Assembly (NCBI RefSeq): GCF_025399195.1 | Contig: NW_026252087.1 | Coordinates: 124,001-188,000, forward strand | Direction of reading: 5' to 3' | DNA: 64,000 nucleotides | Source: Umbelopsis ramanniana AG | Taxonomy: Eukaryota > Mucoromycota > Umbelopsidomycetes > Umbelopsidales > Umbelopsidaceae | Shown here: positions 22,264-32,133 of the stretch, piece after piece | How positions within the stretch are numbered: the stretch's first letter is position 1 | How the letters are laid out: each line of letters starts with the position of its first letter | Made by a program: the position numbers and the translations under genes | Notes under the pieces: model-generated | Told to the model about the DNA's origin: nothing | Databases searched by the model: none | The model's input: only the letters and a program-made list of their open reading frames with translations

Positions 22264-23870
22264 CTAAGATCTCATCTTTTGAAGACGGTCAGTGATCTGT
22301 TGCATGAACTCGGCAGTGGTGGAGTAGTGCTCAGGCTTCAAGCTATGAAATGGTACGTTATTAGTGACCAGTCCTACTACAATTATTCAAGCCAATCGTC
22401 ACACTTACTTCTTGCCATGAATAGCAAGGGCCAAATCCTTAGTCATCTTCTCGTCAATTTCAACGGTGTCAATGCAAGCCTTTTCGAGGTCGTGAGAGAA
22501 CTTGAGAAGGTCCTGGTTGTTATCGAGGTTGGCTCTGTGTCCAAGACCGCGGGTCCATGCGAAGATGGAGGCAATGGGGTTGGTGGAGGTAGGGTTGCCC
22601 TAAATTGTAATACAAGATAAGTTATTTGCATATCACACCAACACAGTACTTGGAAAAAAATAGTGATGAACTCACCTTTTGGTGCTCGCGATAATGTCTA
22701 GTGACTGTGCCGTGGGCAGCTTCAGTCTCCATGGTCTTGCCATCGGGAGTGATCAAAACGGAGGTCATAAGACCCAAAGAACCGTAGCCTTGGGCAACAA
22801 TATCAGACTGAACATCACCATCGTAGTTCTTGCAAGCCCAGACGAAACCACCCTTGCTCTTCAAAGCTTGAGCAACCATGTCATCGATCAAGCGGTGCTC
22901 GTACCAGATACCTCGAGAATCAAACTCCTTCTGGTAATCCTTCTCGAAAATCTCCTGGAAGATATCCTTGAAGCGACCATCATACTTCTTCAAGATGGTG
23001 TTCTTGGTAGACATGTAAAGAGGCATGTTCTTGGTCAAAGCCATCTTGAAACAGCTGTGAGCGAAACCAGCAATGGAGCTGTCAGTGTTGTACATAGCCA
23101 AACCAACACCACCTTGCTCGGGGAAATCAAAGACGTGGAACTTCTTGGGCTCGCTTCCGTCTGCGGGAACAAATTGCATTTCAAAACGTCCAGGACCATC
23201 GGCAATGAAGTCAGTGGATCGGTATTGATCACCATAGGCATGGCGACCGATGACGATAGGTTCCTTCCAACCGGGAATGATACGGGGGATGTTCTTGAGG
23301 ATGATGGGCTCACGGAAAACAGTACCGTTCAAAATGTTACGGATGGTACCGTTAGGAGATCTCCACATCTGCTTCAAGCCAAATTCTATCGTTCCCAATA
23401 TTTTAATATGAGCAGACCTATCCCATGCAAAATAGGGCCATTCATATGTACGTACCTTCAACACGAGCCTCATCGGGAGTGATGGTGGCACACTTAATAC
23501 CAACATTGTATTTCTTGATGGCCTCAGCAGCATCAATGGTGACTTGATCGTTGGTCTAATATGCCAAACCTGATTAAACAAACAATACGTACCCATTACT
23601 TCATCCGCCATAAAAGCTTACCTTATCACGGTACTCCATACCGAGATCATAGTACTTGATGTCAACATCAACGTAGGGAAGAATGAGCTTTTCCTTGATG
23701 TCAGACCAAATAATGCGTGTCATTTCATCACCATCGAGGTCAACGACGGGATTCGCGACCTTGATGCGAGAACTTTGCGCAGCTGCGGAAACAGAGAAGG
23801 CACGGACAGCTCCAGCTTTTTGGAGTGCGGGAAGAGCACGGATGGCTCCAGACTTGAACAAGGCAGACAT
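22264..23870 (-). CDS. IDP1: NADP-dependent isocitrate dehydrogenase, mitochondrial
   Basis: Exons: 23622-23870, 23456-23555, 22676-23385, 22409-22599, 22264-22342; 442 residues. It oxidises isocitrate to 2-oxoglutarate and makes NADPH. The first 34 residues are rich in Ala, Arg and Ser without acids ([20 protein letters not shown]), a typical mitochondrial presequence, followed by [18 protein letters not shown]. The substrate loop [32 protein letters not shown] with the metal-binding Asp, GSLGLMTS and [11 protein letters not shown] for NADP are all present. The C-terminus ends LQKMRS and has no peroxisomal SKL. It sits tail-to-tail with the dienelactone hydrolase gene. Confidence 0.96.
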
Positions 23871-24100
23871 GATCAATAATAGGAAGAAGGGAGATTTCGT
23901 TCACAGCGAATAAATCGAATTGATTATCTTGCCTTCAAGCGGAGATGACTGGGATCTTTTGTCAGAGTTTGTGACTTGGTCTTGCCAACATCGTTTCCGT
24001 GTCAGATTAATGCCAGATGATACACCACTTAAGACACGGAAGAGCACTGGTGTGAACGTTTAATATTTGGATATGATAGACGAAAAATATACATTATATA

Positions 24101-25679
24101 TTATTGGGATGAAATGGAGGTTTTACGGCGCACTAAAGACCACAAAGCCATGACACCGGCTCTGACAAGTTCAAAAACAACAACAGAGATGAATAGCCAA
24201 AATATAAACCATCCAATCATGCTGTTATGAACTTCTAAAACTTCGGGTTGACAAAAAGTCCCTTGGAAGCTATACATGCCTTTGCTATCACTATAGAAAC
24301 TGTTGAAGTAGTCACCAAGCGTAGTGAGCGGAGCTAACTTCCAATAGGCAGAGTTCTCACTCGGGTACGATCGAGTATTCGTTCCGGTGGGATCAAACAA
24401 AAAGCTTGTTCTCCGTGCCTTAATTTCATTGAGAATAGACTCTTTCGTATAGTTTGCAGTCTGAATCAACGTCCAAGCGTTTGCTGGTACATTGGGATAG
24501 TGGACATCGGTTCCAGTCATTTGAATCAAGTTGTTTTCCTGGCAAAACTGCATGGTTGGATAATCAAAGGTACCTTGGTTGATGATTTCAAATCCATCTA
24601 CTCCCCACGCCTTTAAATCCGATAAAGATGGATGGTTGGGAAGCCTTGGAACCTCATACCCATCCTCTGTTATCAATTCGTCAGACCGTGTTATAACGCA
24701 AAGATGTTAAAGCAAGGCATATTCTTACCGGTGGTGTTACTCCAGGGTATATGGTTGACAATGACAATCCCGCCTAAATCATGGACTTGCTTAATGACAG
24801 CTTGTAAGTCTTGATCTGTTGGAACTGGTGGTCCAATGGTTACAGTTTGATTAATTCCAATCAAATTCATATGAAGCCGACAGCATCTGGTAGATTTATG
24901 TAGGAACGTTGATAACAATTCAGTGAGAGAAGGCTACCACATGGCAAGGCTTCTGACTTACGAGTATTCTATAGCGGGAATAACCACTATGGAAGAGTTG
25001 TATTCGGCCAAAGCCAATTTCTCTGCTGCAAGCCCGCCCTCGATAGTATTGTGATCCCTATTAATGAGAAAGAAAATAAGAAATCAACAGATTTCGAAGC
25101 TACCAATAAATACTGATACTCACGATACTATCACGGCATTATAGCCGTTGGCTAGTAGTGCAAAGCGCTTAGGACGTTAAACATGCGATACTCTCATAGG
25201 TATTACATTCACATACCAATATGCCAATCTAGAAGCTGTCTAACGCTCATTCTTCCGTCGCTATATGTTGAGTGTGAATGCCCGTCCAGCAGAACATTGT
25301 ATTGGAAAGTGGTGTTGAAGGGCCGAAGATAACTAGATGGATTCGTTGTCCAGTTAAATTGCAGGTTAGAGTAGTCGTCTGGATCTGGGAGCCCATCCGT
25401 GTATGTCAAACCTATGCCGATTGCTGCTAAAACTCCTATAATTACTATCAATGTCAGAAGTCGCACAAGTAGGCCAAGTGAGTATGTTCGAGCTCGGTGA
25501 CGAAACTCTGGTGTTCTAAAATACTGAAAAGGGCTGGTTTTCGTAGTTGAATCTAGCAAGGGGATGGAGGTTGTTGATGAAGGCAATTCTTCTCGGTACA
25601 GTGGTGCCTCATCTCGAGAATCTTGGTTCTTCCTGAGACGGTTCAGTAGATTAGAGGATGCATTGCTTGAAGTCGACAT
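24101..25679 (-). CDS. Membrane-anchored PHP-domain metallohydrolase-like protein
   Basis: Exons: 25217-25679, 25124-25151, 24962-25057, 24729-24886, 24101-24666; 436 residues. A hydrophilic N-terminus of about 65 residues precedes a membrane helix near 68-92 (LLVRLLTLIVIIGVLAAIGI). The PHP (polymerase and histidinol phosphatase) domain follows with its metal ligands: HSH in LLDGHSHSTYSDG (134-136), SDHNTIEGG, NHIPWSN and GTDVHYPN. A second helix lies near the C-terminus (MIGWFIFWLFISVVVFELV). PHP domains bind two or three metal ions and hydrolyse phosphoesters. With two helices the domain would lie outside the cytosol, in the secretory lumen or cell exterior, if the N-terminus is cytosolic. 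The substrate is unknown. Exon 2 is 28 nt. Confidence 0.85.
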
Positions 25680-26382
25680 GTTCTATCTTGGCACAGGACC
25701 GGAAGCCGCACGCATTAAAAAGCGGCAATTTCCGAATTGGATAAAACCTTGAATCTTCGGGAAAATATTGGCTATTTCGTAGGCATCCCAGTATCAAAGA
25801 AGATGCTGCTGTGAGCCCATTGTTTTGCTTTCAAGACCGGCATTATAATTTCCTGCTCTTCACTGTATTGCACTGTGACTTAGGCGTTCATACGTTGAAA
25901 GGGGAGTCAGCACCACAAAATGTTGGTACTGTGAATTCGACTTTTTTTGGAATGAATTTTGCTATGCTGGTAAACTAATAGAATGAATAAGAACACAGGT
26001 ACTTTCTCTCTTATTCAGTTATCCACGTATCTCACCACAACAATAAAGTTTATTATGAGCAGTTTTTGGAGATGGGGGAAATGCAAGTTACAGCTGCCGC
26101 TGCAGCAAGTTTGCTAGATCCGCTAACATTTGAAACATGCTAATTATATGAGATACATCAGTTTAATATAGAATATAGAGTCTCCACGCCATGTGATGGC
26201 GTTGGGAAATAAAAATCCGTTTTCCTTTACTTTGCGAGCGCTTCACATTTTTTGCTACGGAGCGCAAATACTGTAATTGATTTGAGGCACATGCTGTGAC
26301 TGCTAAATCCTCCCTCATTATCGTTTTAGCCCTTGTGGTTCAAATTTCTAGAGTTGACATTCACCACCCACAAGTTTACAAA
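25680..26382. other. Divergent promoter region, PHP gene and CMC2
   Basis: A 703-bp region between two divergently read genes. No gene-like frame was found apart from an open frame running into CMC2 from 26296, judged too long an extension. Nothing else recognised. Confidence 0.5.
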
Positions 26383-26732
26383 ATGCATCCCCCGTTGGCT
26401 TCCCATAAACATCAAGGTTGCGAGCACATTATACAAGCTCTTGACGATTGTCATCGGTCAGGACTGTTAAACAAGTACTCTGGAAAGTGCAATGATATCA
26501 AGCTGAAGTTAAATGAATGTTTAGGAGAAGAGGTAAATTAACTAGAATTCGAAATGTCACCAGCGAAACGCTAGCAAATACTAACTTGTCCACCCCATAG
26601 TTCCAAATTGTTAGAGCTGAAAATAAGCAAAAGGCAGCAGCCAAGCGAGAAAAAATTCGACAAGTGTGGAAGGACATGGAGGAGCCTCCAGCTGGCTTCT
26701 TCGATGCCAAACAAAAGGACCAAAAAGTTTAA
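26383..26732 (+). CDS. CMC2: Cytochrome c oxidase assembly factor Cmc2
   Basis: Exons 26383-26532 and 26601-26732; 93 residues. It has the twin CX9C signature: CEHIIQALDDC and CNDIKLKLNEC, which form a disulfide-bonded hairpin imported through the Mia40 path into the mitochondrial intermembrane space. MHPPLASHKHQGC at the N-terminus matches the MHPxLxxHxH start of the Cmc2 family. Cmc2 acts in assembly of respiratory complex IV. The basic C-terminal part (KQKAAAKREKIRQVWKD) is usual. The internal ATG at 26383 is used rather than 26296 because the family begins with MHP. Confidence 0.93.
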
Positions 26733-26953
26733 ATATCGTATGGCCTCAAAATAGCCATTTCTTTCATTGATGTAATATAGTTGTTAGACATAGAATAAAG
26801 TAGCTTCACAAACATCCAGTCTACTGTACAGGATATGCCCAAGAAGTTGAACAAGGGGGTGAATTGGTAGGTAAGTGTACCTGTCACTGCTGTTGCATAT
26901 AACGGCCGCCCAGAAGAGTGCAGTATGCAGGAAGTTCTCTTAGAGCATTGGAT

Positions 26954-27485
26954 TTAGAACATGTAATCACGACTGTTACTCGCCAAAGATAATAGATGTG
27001 CTGAGTTGTCGATGATACGGAAGGTACATAATTTACCATCCACCTTAAATGTCGCCATGCTGACTGCGTTCACGAGCGTTGTGAACTGACTACAATTATA
27101 AGAAAGTTAACAACATTATAGCGTTAGCGCTCTGTCTGAGAAGATCCGACAAGCAAATTTTCGGGAAAGCTTTCTTACTCATGACTGATGCGTAATATGC
27201 CAGTGTGTGCTTCTTCATCCCATTGAAGGATGTCTATATGAGCAGAAGCCCCAACGATGCCAAATCCAGCCTCTAACGCCTTTGCCAACTGCATTCTAAC
27301 AGACAGTTCTTCGATTGCGACTGTCAACTTGTCATTTGACGCTCTGATTCCAACATTAGCTATGGATTCCTGCCTTGATTCCAATGCAAGTACACTTACA
27401 CTATGAACTTGGCGTAATGCCAATCACTGATGGCAACAGTAGTTTTCCAAACAGCATGCTTGGAAACGGCATTACTGTTGGTCAT
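26954..27485 (-). CDS. RPP14: RNase P/MRP protein subunit Rpp14-like
   Basis: Exons: 27400-27485, 27179-27343, 26954-27089; 128 residues, close to human RPP14 (124). Conserved blocks: VAISDWHYAKFIV at the start; GIVGASAHIDILQWDEEAHT followed by GILRIS; then QFTTLVNAVSMATFKVDGKL, CTFRIIDNSAHLLSLASNSR and DYMF at the end. The order of LDIL..EE...AILRI, LWSSLTLLG.Y and C.FRVI..SP.LLAL..NSR in animal Rpp14 is matched step by step. It belongs to the ribonucleoprotein that cuts 5' leaders from tRNA precursors. No single exon codes for more than about 55 residues, so single-frame searches miss it. It is tail-to-tail with CMC2. Confidence 0.82.
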
Positions 27486-27822
27486 GGTCGGTTGCAAAAA
27501 GCAAGTTCTACACCAGTCACTCGCGCTCATTGACTGTTTTCGTGCGGTATTTCAACCCAGGGCCAAAAATTCACTTCAAGCTTTGAACGCTCACAAGACA
27601 ATTCTTTGACTGATGATAAGAATACATTGTTGATGATAGATTTACAGATCACTTTGATGCTAATGAATGTATATAAATTAATTCCAAAACGTTGAATCAA
27701 TTGGCGGGTGCGCCAAAGCTCTGAGGGATAGGTCGAAATTACTGCTGTCAATAGGCATTGAACATCAGAATGAATTTTGTCCGAAACTGTTATCTCCTAG
27801 CTGTGCCTCCCTCTCTCTCTCT
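27486..27822. other. Spacer between RPP14-like and DUF2015 genes
   Basis: These 337 bases should hold the RPP14 promoter. A (CT)n tract at 27811-27822 abuts the DUF2015 stop codon. A 74-codon frame at 27527-27751 shows no recognisable product. Confidence 0.5.
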
Positions 27823-28359
27823 TTATGGGCTGCCAAAACTGACGAATTTCGGGTCCAACGGCAATCCCGTGGCAGGGTCAATATTCTATGGAAGAGAGGC
27901 AATATGGTAGAGGGTTATTATTCGTTGCATGCAGCAGCAATTGAAGTAAGTTTGCTGACTTACATTCTTTTTCAGCAATCGCTGTTGCCGAATAAGCCTA
28001 GCTTCATCAAAAGAGCAGCCCTGGCGCTTCATTATCTTTAAGATTTCCTCCTTGTTTTTCAACCCTGCTCTACTATCTCCTTCCTCAATGTTATGTTCTT
28101 CAATGTCGAAATTGGAGGAAGTAAGCCCATCTTCTATGTCATCCTCAAATGACCCGGCCGATGTTGGCAGTAGATGGTAGCCAATTAGTCTATTGGTATT
28201 ATCAGCAAGTTTGGAGAAGGCAGCTTGTAAACGCTTTCGGAATATAATTCCGACTTGGTTTTGATTAGTATGTATTTTATAAGGCGCGTTTGAGAAATAA
28301 CGTCCACGCATACCTGCAAGCAGTAAAACACAAAGTAGCAGCCAAATTGTAGTGCTCAT
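27823..28359 (-). CDS. DUF2015 family protein with N-terminal membrane anchor
   Basis: Exons 27964-28359 and 27823-27885; 152 residues. A hydrophobic start (TTIWLLLCVLLLAGMRG) serves as signal anchor. The C-terminal block KEEILKIMKRQGCSFDEARL, then RQQRLLKKNNIDPATGLPLD, PKFVSF is the conserved core of the fungal DUF2015 family (an IMK..x.FDEARxI...KN.I.xxGxPxDPK.V pattern). A run of acidic residues (EDDIEDG) lies before it. Function is unknown for the whole family. The second exon completes the family C-terminus, which supports the intron. The gene is upstream-adjacent to the HMG-box gene, in the same direction. Confidence 0.82.
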
Positions 28360-28677
28360 TAGTTAACAACGTTTTCAATTGGTCTCGCTAGGCATTCCGT
28401 TGAGCTTTGTAATATTTAAAGGCCGCTTCCTATTACTGCCATTGGCTGCTTTTCTTTTTCCAAGCGAATTGCACAAATGTACTACTTTATGCACACAACG
28501 CAGTTCAGTCAAAGATGAGTTTATTTGAATTTCGATATGTTCTTAATATTTTTGAAGGAAGGTATATAATAACAGTAGTAATATTGCGTTAAGTCCCAAA
28601 TGGTTCATCACAAGCACCAAGCAAGAATAAATTGGAAAGAAATCTGCAGTAACTTGAAATTTTGATGCCATTGTCTA
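28360..28677. other. Spacer between DUF2015 and HMG-box genes
   Basis: 318 AT-rich bases containing the 3' end of the HMG-box gene and the promoter of the DUF2015 gene. Nothing else seen. Confidence 0.5.
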
Positions 28678-29640
28678 CTACCCACGAGGCTCGTAATTTG
28701 TATCATTAAAGTAAATGGAATCCAAAGGCTGATAAGAGTTCTGATAAATGTTTCCAAGGTAAATCGATAGATCAGTTGAAGCACGACTCCAGGATACTAA
28801 ATCGACTTCATTGCTCTGCCATTCCCAAGCGTTCCAACTGTCCACCCAAGACATTATCTGACATGCGTTACTCGCGTTACTATCTTGATTATTGTTAGCC
28901 ATTAGCACATTTTCGCAGCCGATTTCTTCTTCATCGTTGGTTTTGGTGTCGCAAGAAACTGTCGCAAGGCTCATGGCAATGTAATCCTCCACATTGTCAT
29001 CAGAAGACACACCACAGAAAAGAGCCAGTCCATTCCCGTTCTTCGTGCGTTCATTTCTTAAATCATTGTCGAGAGATTGATCTACAAAACGACCATTTCT
29101 TCTCTTGTATCTCTTGGAGAGTGAAATATTAGGGTATTTGCTCTCGAGGTCCTTCCAGATTAATTTCTGCTGCTCAGCCTTTCTTTGAAAGATAGTTTTG
29201 GTTTCCTGAGATGATGCCCTCCACAAAGCCGCAATAAGCTTGGAAACATCTGAAGGACGATACTCTGGTATAGCATAAGTAATTATTTTGCGAAAGAACC
29301 CGTTGAAGTGCATATAAGAATTGGATGCCCCTCGTAAAAGCTTGGTCTTTGATGAGCGCCTTCTTGTTGGCGTCGTCGGAGTCACTTTGCTTAGACAAGT
29401 TACTATGGAACGGAGGATCAGGAAAGTAGGTACCAAAACATTATTTCCAAAACATTGATATGCGTCTCCTTGTTCGAGAATATCCAGCAGCTTTTTTGAC
29501 GAAAAGTATGTGTCGCCAGGTTGGAACTTGAATCCTGTTTCTTCGTCTTGTTTGCAAATTTCAAAGGACACGAATGCCTGAAGGTATATATGTTTCTCAG
29601 ACTCGGCTTCATCTGATTTAGACAAAATCTTTCGCATCAT
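28678..29640 (-). CDS. HMG-box (MATA_HMG type) transcription factor, candidate SexM/SexP mating factor
   Basis: Intron-free gene of 320 residues. The HMG box spans about residues 100-176: SNSYMHFNGFFRKIITYAIP, then DVSKLIAALWRASSQETKTI, FQRKAEQQKLIWKDLESKYP and SKRYKRR. The pattern N-(A/S)-x-x-x-F...R, W near the middle, E/K-rich helix 3, YP and a basic end is that of the mating-type HMG class. The region after the box is acidic and Asn-rich, with a Trp-rich patch (SWVDSWNAWEWQ), a possible activation segment. It is divergent to a TPT transporter gene 490 bp away, the flank that SexM and SexP genes have in Mucoromycotina. Whether it is the plus or minus allele cannot be told from sequence alone. 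An ordinary HMG-box regulator is the alternative. Confidence 0.72.
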   Translation of the reverse strand: MMRKILSKSDEAESEKHIYLQAFVSFEICKQDEETGFKFQPGDTYFSSKKLLDILEQGDAYQCFGNNVLVPTFLILRSIVTCLSKVTPTTPTRRRSSKTKLLRGASNSYMHFNGFFRKIITYAIPEYRPSDVSKLIAALWRASSQETKTIFQRKAEQQKLIWKDLESKYPNISLSKRYKRRNGRFVDQSLDNDLRNERTKNGNGLALFCGVSSDDNVEDYIAMSLATVSCDTKTNDEEEIGCENVLMANNNQDSNASNACQIMSWVDSWNAWEWQSNEVDLVSWSRASTDLSIYLGNIYQNSYQPLDSIYFNDTNYEPRG

Positions 29641-30130
29641 GTTGTATCTTGATAAGCGAGTCGTTCAGCGATTGGGGTTTTATAGAGAAGAGCAAGAAGG
29701 AACGCTTCATATAAGGCCATATATACGTTTTTCGAGCCATTGTGACTGCCTTTAAACAAAGAACTTTTTGCTTATTTTCAAAAGGCTGCTGAAAACCACT
29801 TCCAATACTGAGGCAATCTTCTGGTCTTCGTTTTAGCTTGATGCATTTGTCGCCAATACTTTATGTCGCTGTCAGGTAGTGATTCAGACGAACACTCGAT
29901 AAAAATGCAATTATATCATTCGAACGCCGACAGGTTGTGAAGGAATGGAGATATTTACACTTAGGTTACAAAAGCGTGCTATTGTTGTGAATTACTTTTA
30001 CTATCAAAAACTATCTGGAGGTTTAATAACCATTGTTGAGTTGTTATTAGCATTTCGTTAGACGCGAAGTATAAGGACAATCCTTCGCTCACGTGACTGC
30101 TATGAAAATCTATTTTTTGCGCTGACCTGT
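29641..30130. promoter_or_regulatory. Shared divergent promoter region, HMG-box gene and TPT gene
   Basis: 490 bases between two start codons facing away from each other. AT-rich near the HMG side. No repeat, operator or inverted sequence was recognised by eye. Regulation of both genes from here is inference from position. Confidence 0.45.
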
Positions 30131-31913
30131 ATGGGCAGAGGCATCTCCATCTCGACCATGCCAGCAACTTTGATGGCCACAAGCTCGTCATCTTTGCCAG
30201 AAGGGCCTCCTACTAGCGTATATATGGGAAGATACAACGGAAATGACCTCAACGGAAGTGCAAATGCCCGAACTTTCAACAAATCTAAGCGGCGGGCTGC
30301 TCAGCAAATATATACCTCCCTTGAACCATCTCAGGAGCAAGGACCACTTTCTGCAACAGTGACGGCAACTGCTACTGAGGGAAACGGAACTGCTCACAAG
30401 AGAAGCATGAGCTATGATATACACACCAATGGGCATGAGCTACAAAGCAATGAAAAATTGCCGACTCTTAATGAGACAGGAGCGGCCCCTCCATATTATG
30501 ACGTTACTGACGAGAAAGACATACATAAACCAAATCCATACAACCGAAGCTCCTTCATAGATTCAACGATCTCACGATTCATATCACGACCAGAAACACC
30601 CACTCTTTCAACTCGGCATACCGAAGCAGACACTAGGACTTGGTCTCTACCTAGCCTCTCAGGGCATTTCAACATATCACTTTCCGACAACTTCAAATTT
30701 ATAATACTATGCTTGATGTGGTACAGCACCTCAGCTTTTACCAACAACATCGGAAAGCAGATTCTTATGCAGTTTCGCTATCCCGTTACGTTAACCTATG
30801 TTCAGTTCGGGTTGGTAGCGCTATCCTGCTTTGTTCTTACCCGAATTACGGGTATTACGCAGATAAGAAAGCCGGATATGGCAATTATCAAAACTGTACT
30901 CCCTTTAGCAGGATTTCAAATCGTTGGACATGTCTTCTCTAGTGTGGCCATCTCTCGCGTTCCTGTCAGTTTAGTTCACACTATCAAGGTAAGTTGTGGT
31001 GGTGCCTTCTCTATTTTGGGTCATGTTTTGATCGGCGGAGTCTATTTATTGATAACGAAACATTTGGTGGATGTAAAAATAGGCTCTGTCACCATTGTTC
31101 ACCGTGTTACTGTACCGCTTCCTCTTTCAAGTTCAATACGCTTCTGAAGTCTACATTTCCTTGCTGCCATTGACTCTAGGTGTCATTTTGGCTTGTTCAT
31201 TTACTTTTACCACCAATGTGCTTGGCCTTCTATGTGCGCTCGGATCCTGCTTGGTGTTTGTTCTGCAAAATGTCTTTAGCAAGAAGCTTTTATTCAAGGA
31301 AAGTGGCTCTCATCCAAGGCGTACCGATAAGCTAGACAAGTTGAACTTGTTGTTCTACTCCTCATTGCTGGCGTTTATATTGATGACACCGCTATGGTTC
31401 ACGTCGGACGGATATGTCATTTTTGGAAGTCTCGCCTCCGGCCAAGCCCTCACTCACGGCTCGCTTACCACATCGGTTGTTATTGCCTTTGTGCTCAATG
31501 GCACTATGCACTTTGGTCAAAATTGGTGTGCTTTCACGACTTTAAGTTTGACATCTCCTGTCACTTACTCCATCGCCTCCCTTGTCAAGCGTATTTTCGT
31601 CATCGTCGCCAGTATCATTTGGTTTGGCCAACAAGTCAGCTTCGTCCAAACTATTGGTATATTGTTGACGTTCATTGGTCTATGGATGTATCAAAGTGCA
31701 AAGCAAGATGTTGACAGAGGTGAAAGCAAGATTCGAGAAAAGGCTCTCGGTGGAACACTACCTACCAGCCAAACTGAACGACCAGCTTTCGATACCAATA
31801 CTTCGAATTTCGGCTGGAATGACCTCAGTCGCTCAGTACAAGGGTTTGGTGGTAGTATGTTTTCACGGATAAAAAGACAACCTACTCCAGACCTTGGAGT
31901 AAAGTCTCTATAG
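30131..31913 (+). CDS. tptA: Triose-phosphate-translocator family transporter (tptA-like)
   Basis: Exons 30131-30988 and 31083-31913; 562 residues. A long Ser/Thr-rich N-terminus of about 185 residues precedes about ten membrane helices. Family blocks: LMWYSTSAFTNNIGKQILMQ, FRYPVTLTYVQFG, QIVGHVFSSVAISRVPVSLV followed by HTIKALSPLFTVLLYRF, LGLLCALGSCLVFVLQNVFS then KKLLF, LNLLFYSSLLAFILMTPLW, and TSPVTYSIASLVKRIFVIVA. This is the TPT/Sly41 branch of drug-metabolite transporters, which exchange phosphorylated sugars or nucleotide sugars across Golgi or ER membranes. In Mucoromycotina a member named tptA flanks the sex locus. The symbol is given by context and family and still needs a tree. Confidence 0.88.
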
Positions 31914-32133
31914 AATGCATTTTTTTTTTTTTCAACGGCTTCTTGTTACCTGAGCAAAACATGAAGTTGATGTACAGATGTTACGTATAATAAATTGCTT
32001 GGATAAGATACCACCGAGACGTCAAAATAATTTGTGAATAATTCCATGTTTCATATCGCCTTGACTCGTATATTACATCGGTTTTGCAGTAGAGCTACAT
32101 ACACCTTGCTTTCGCACGTCCTTCTAATTTACA

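Noticed and set aside
22679-23482. 267-codon plus-strand frame
   Set aside because: Exact antisense of the long exon 3 of isocitrate dehydrogenase; a shadow of codon usage.
26337-26347. tRNA B-box-like GGTTCAAATTT
   Set aside because: No A box, acceptor stem or anticodon arm at the right spacing.
27527-27751. 74-codon minus-strand frame between RPP14 and DUF2015 genes
   Set aside because: Sits in the expected RPP14 promoter, with no motif.
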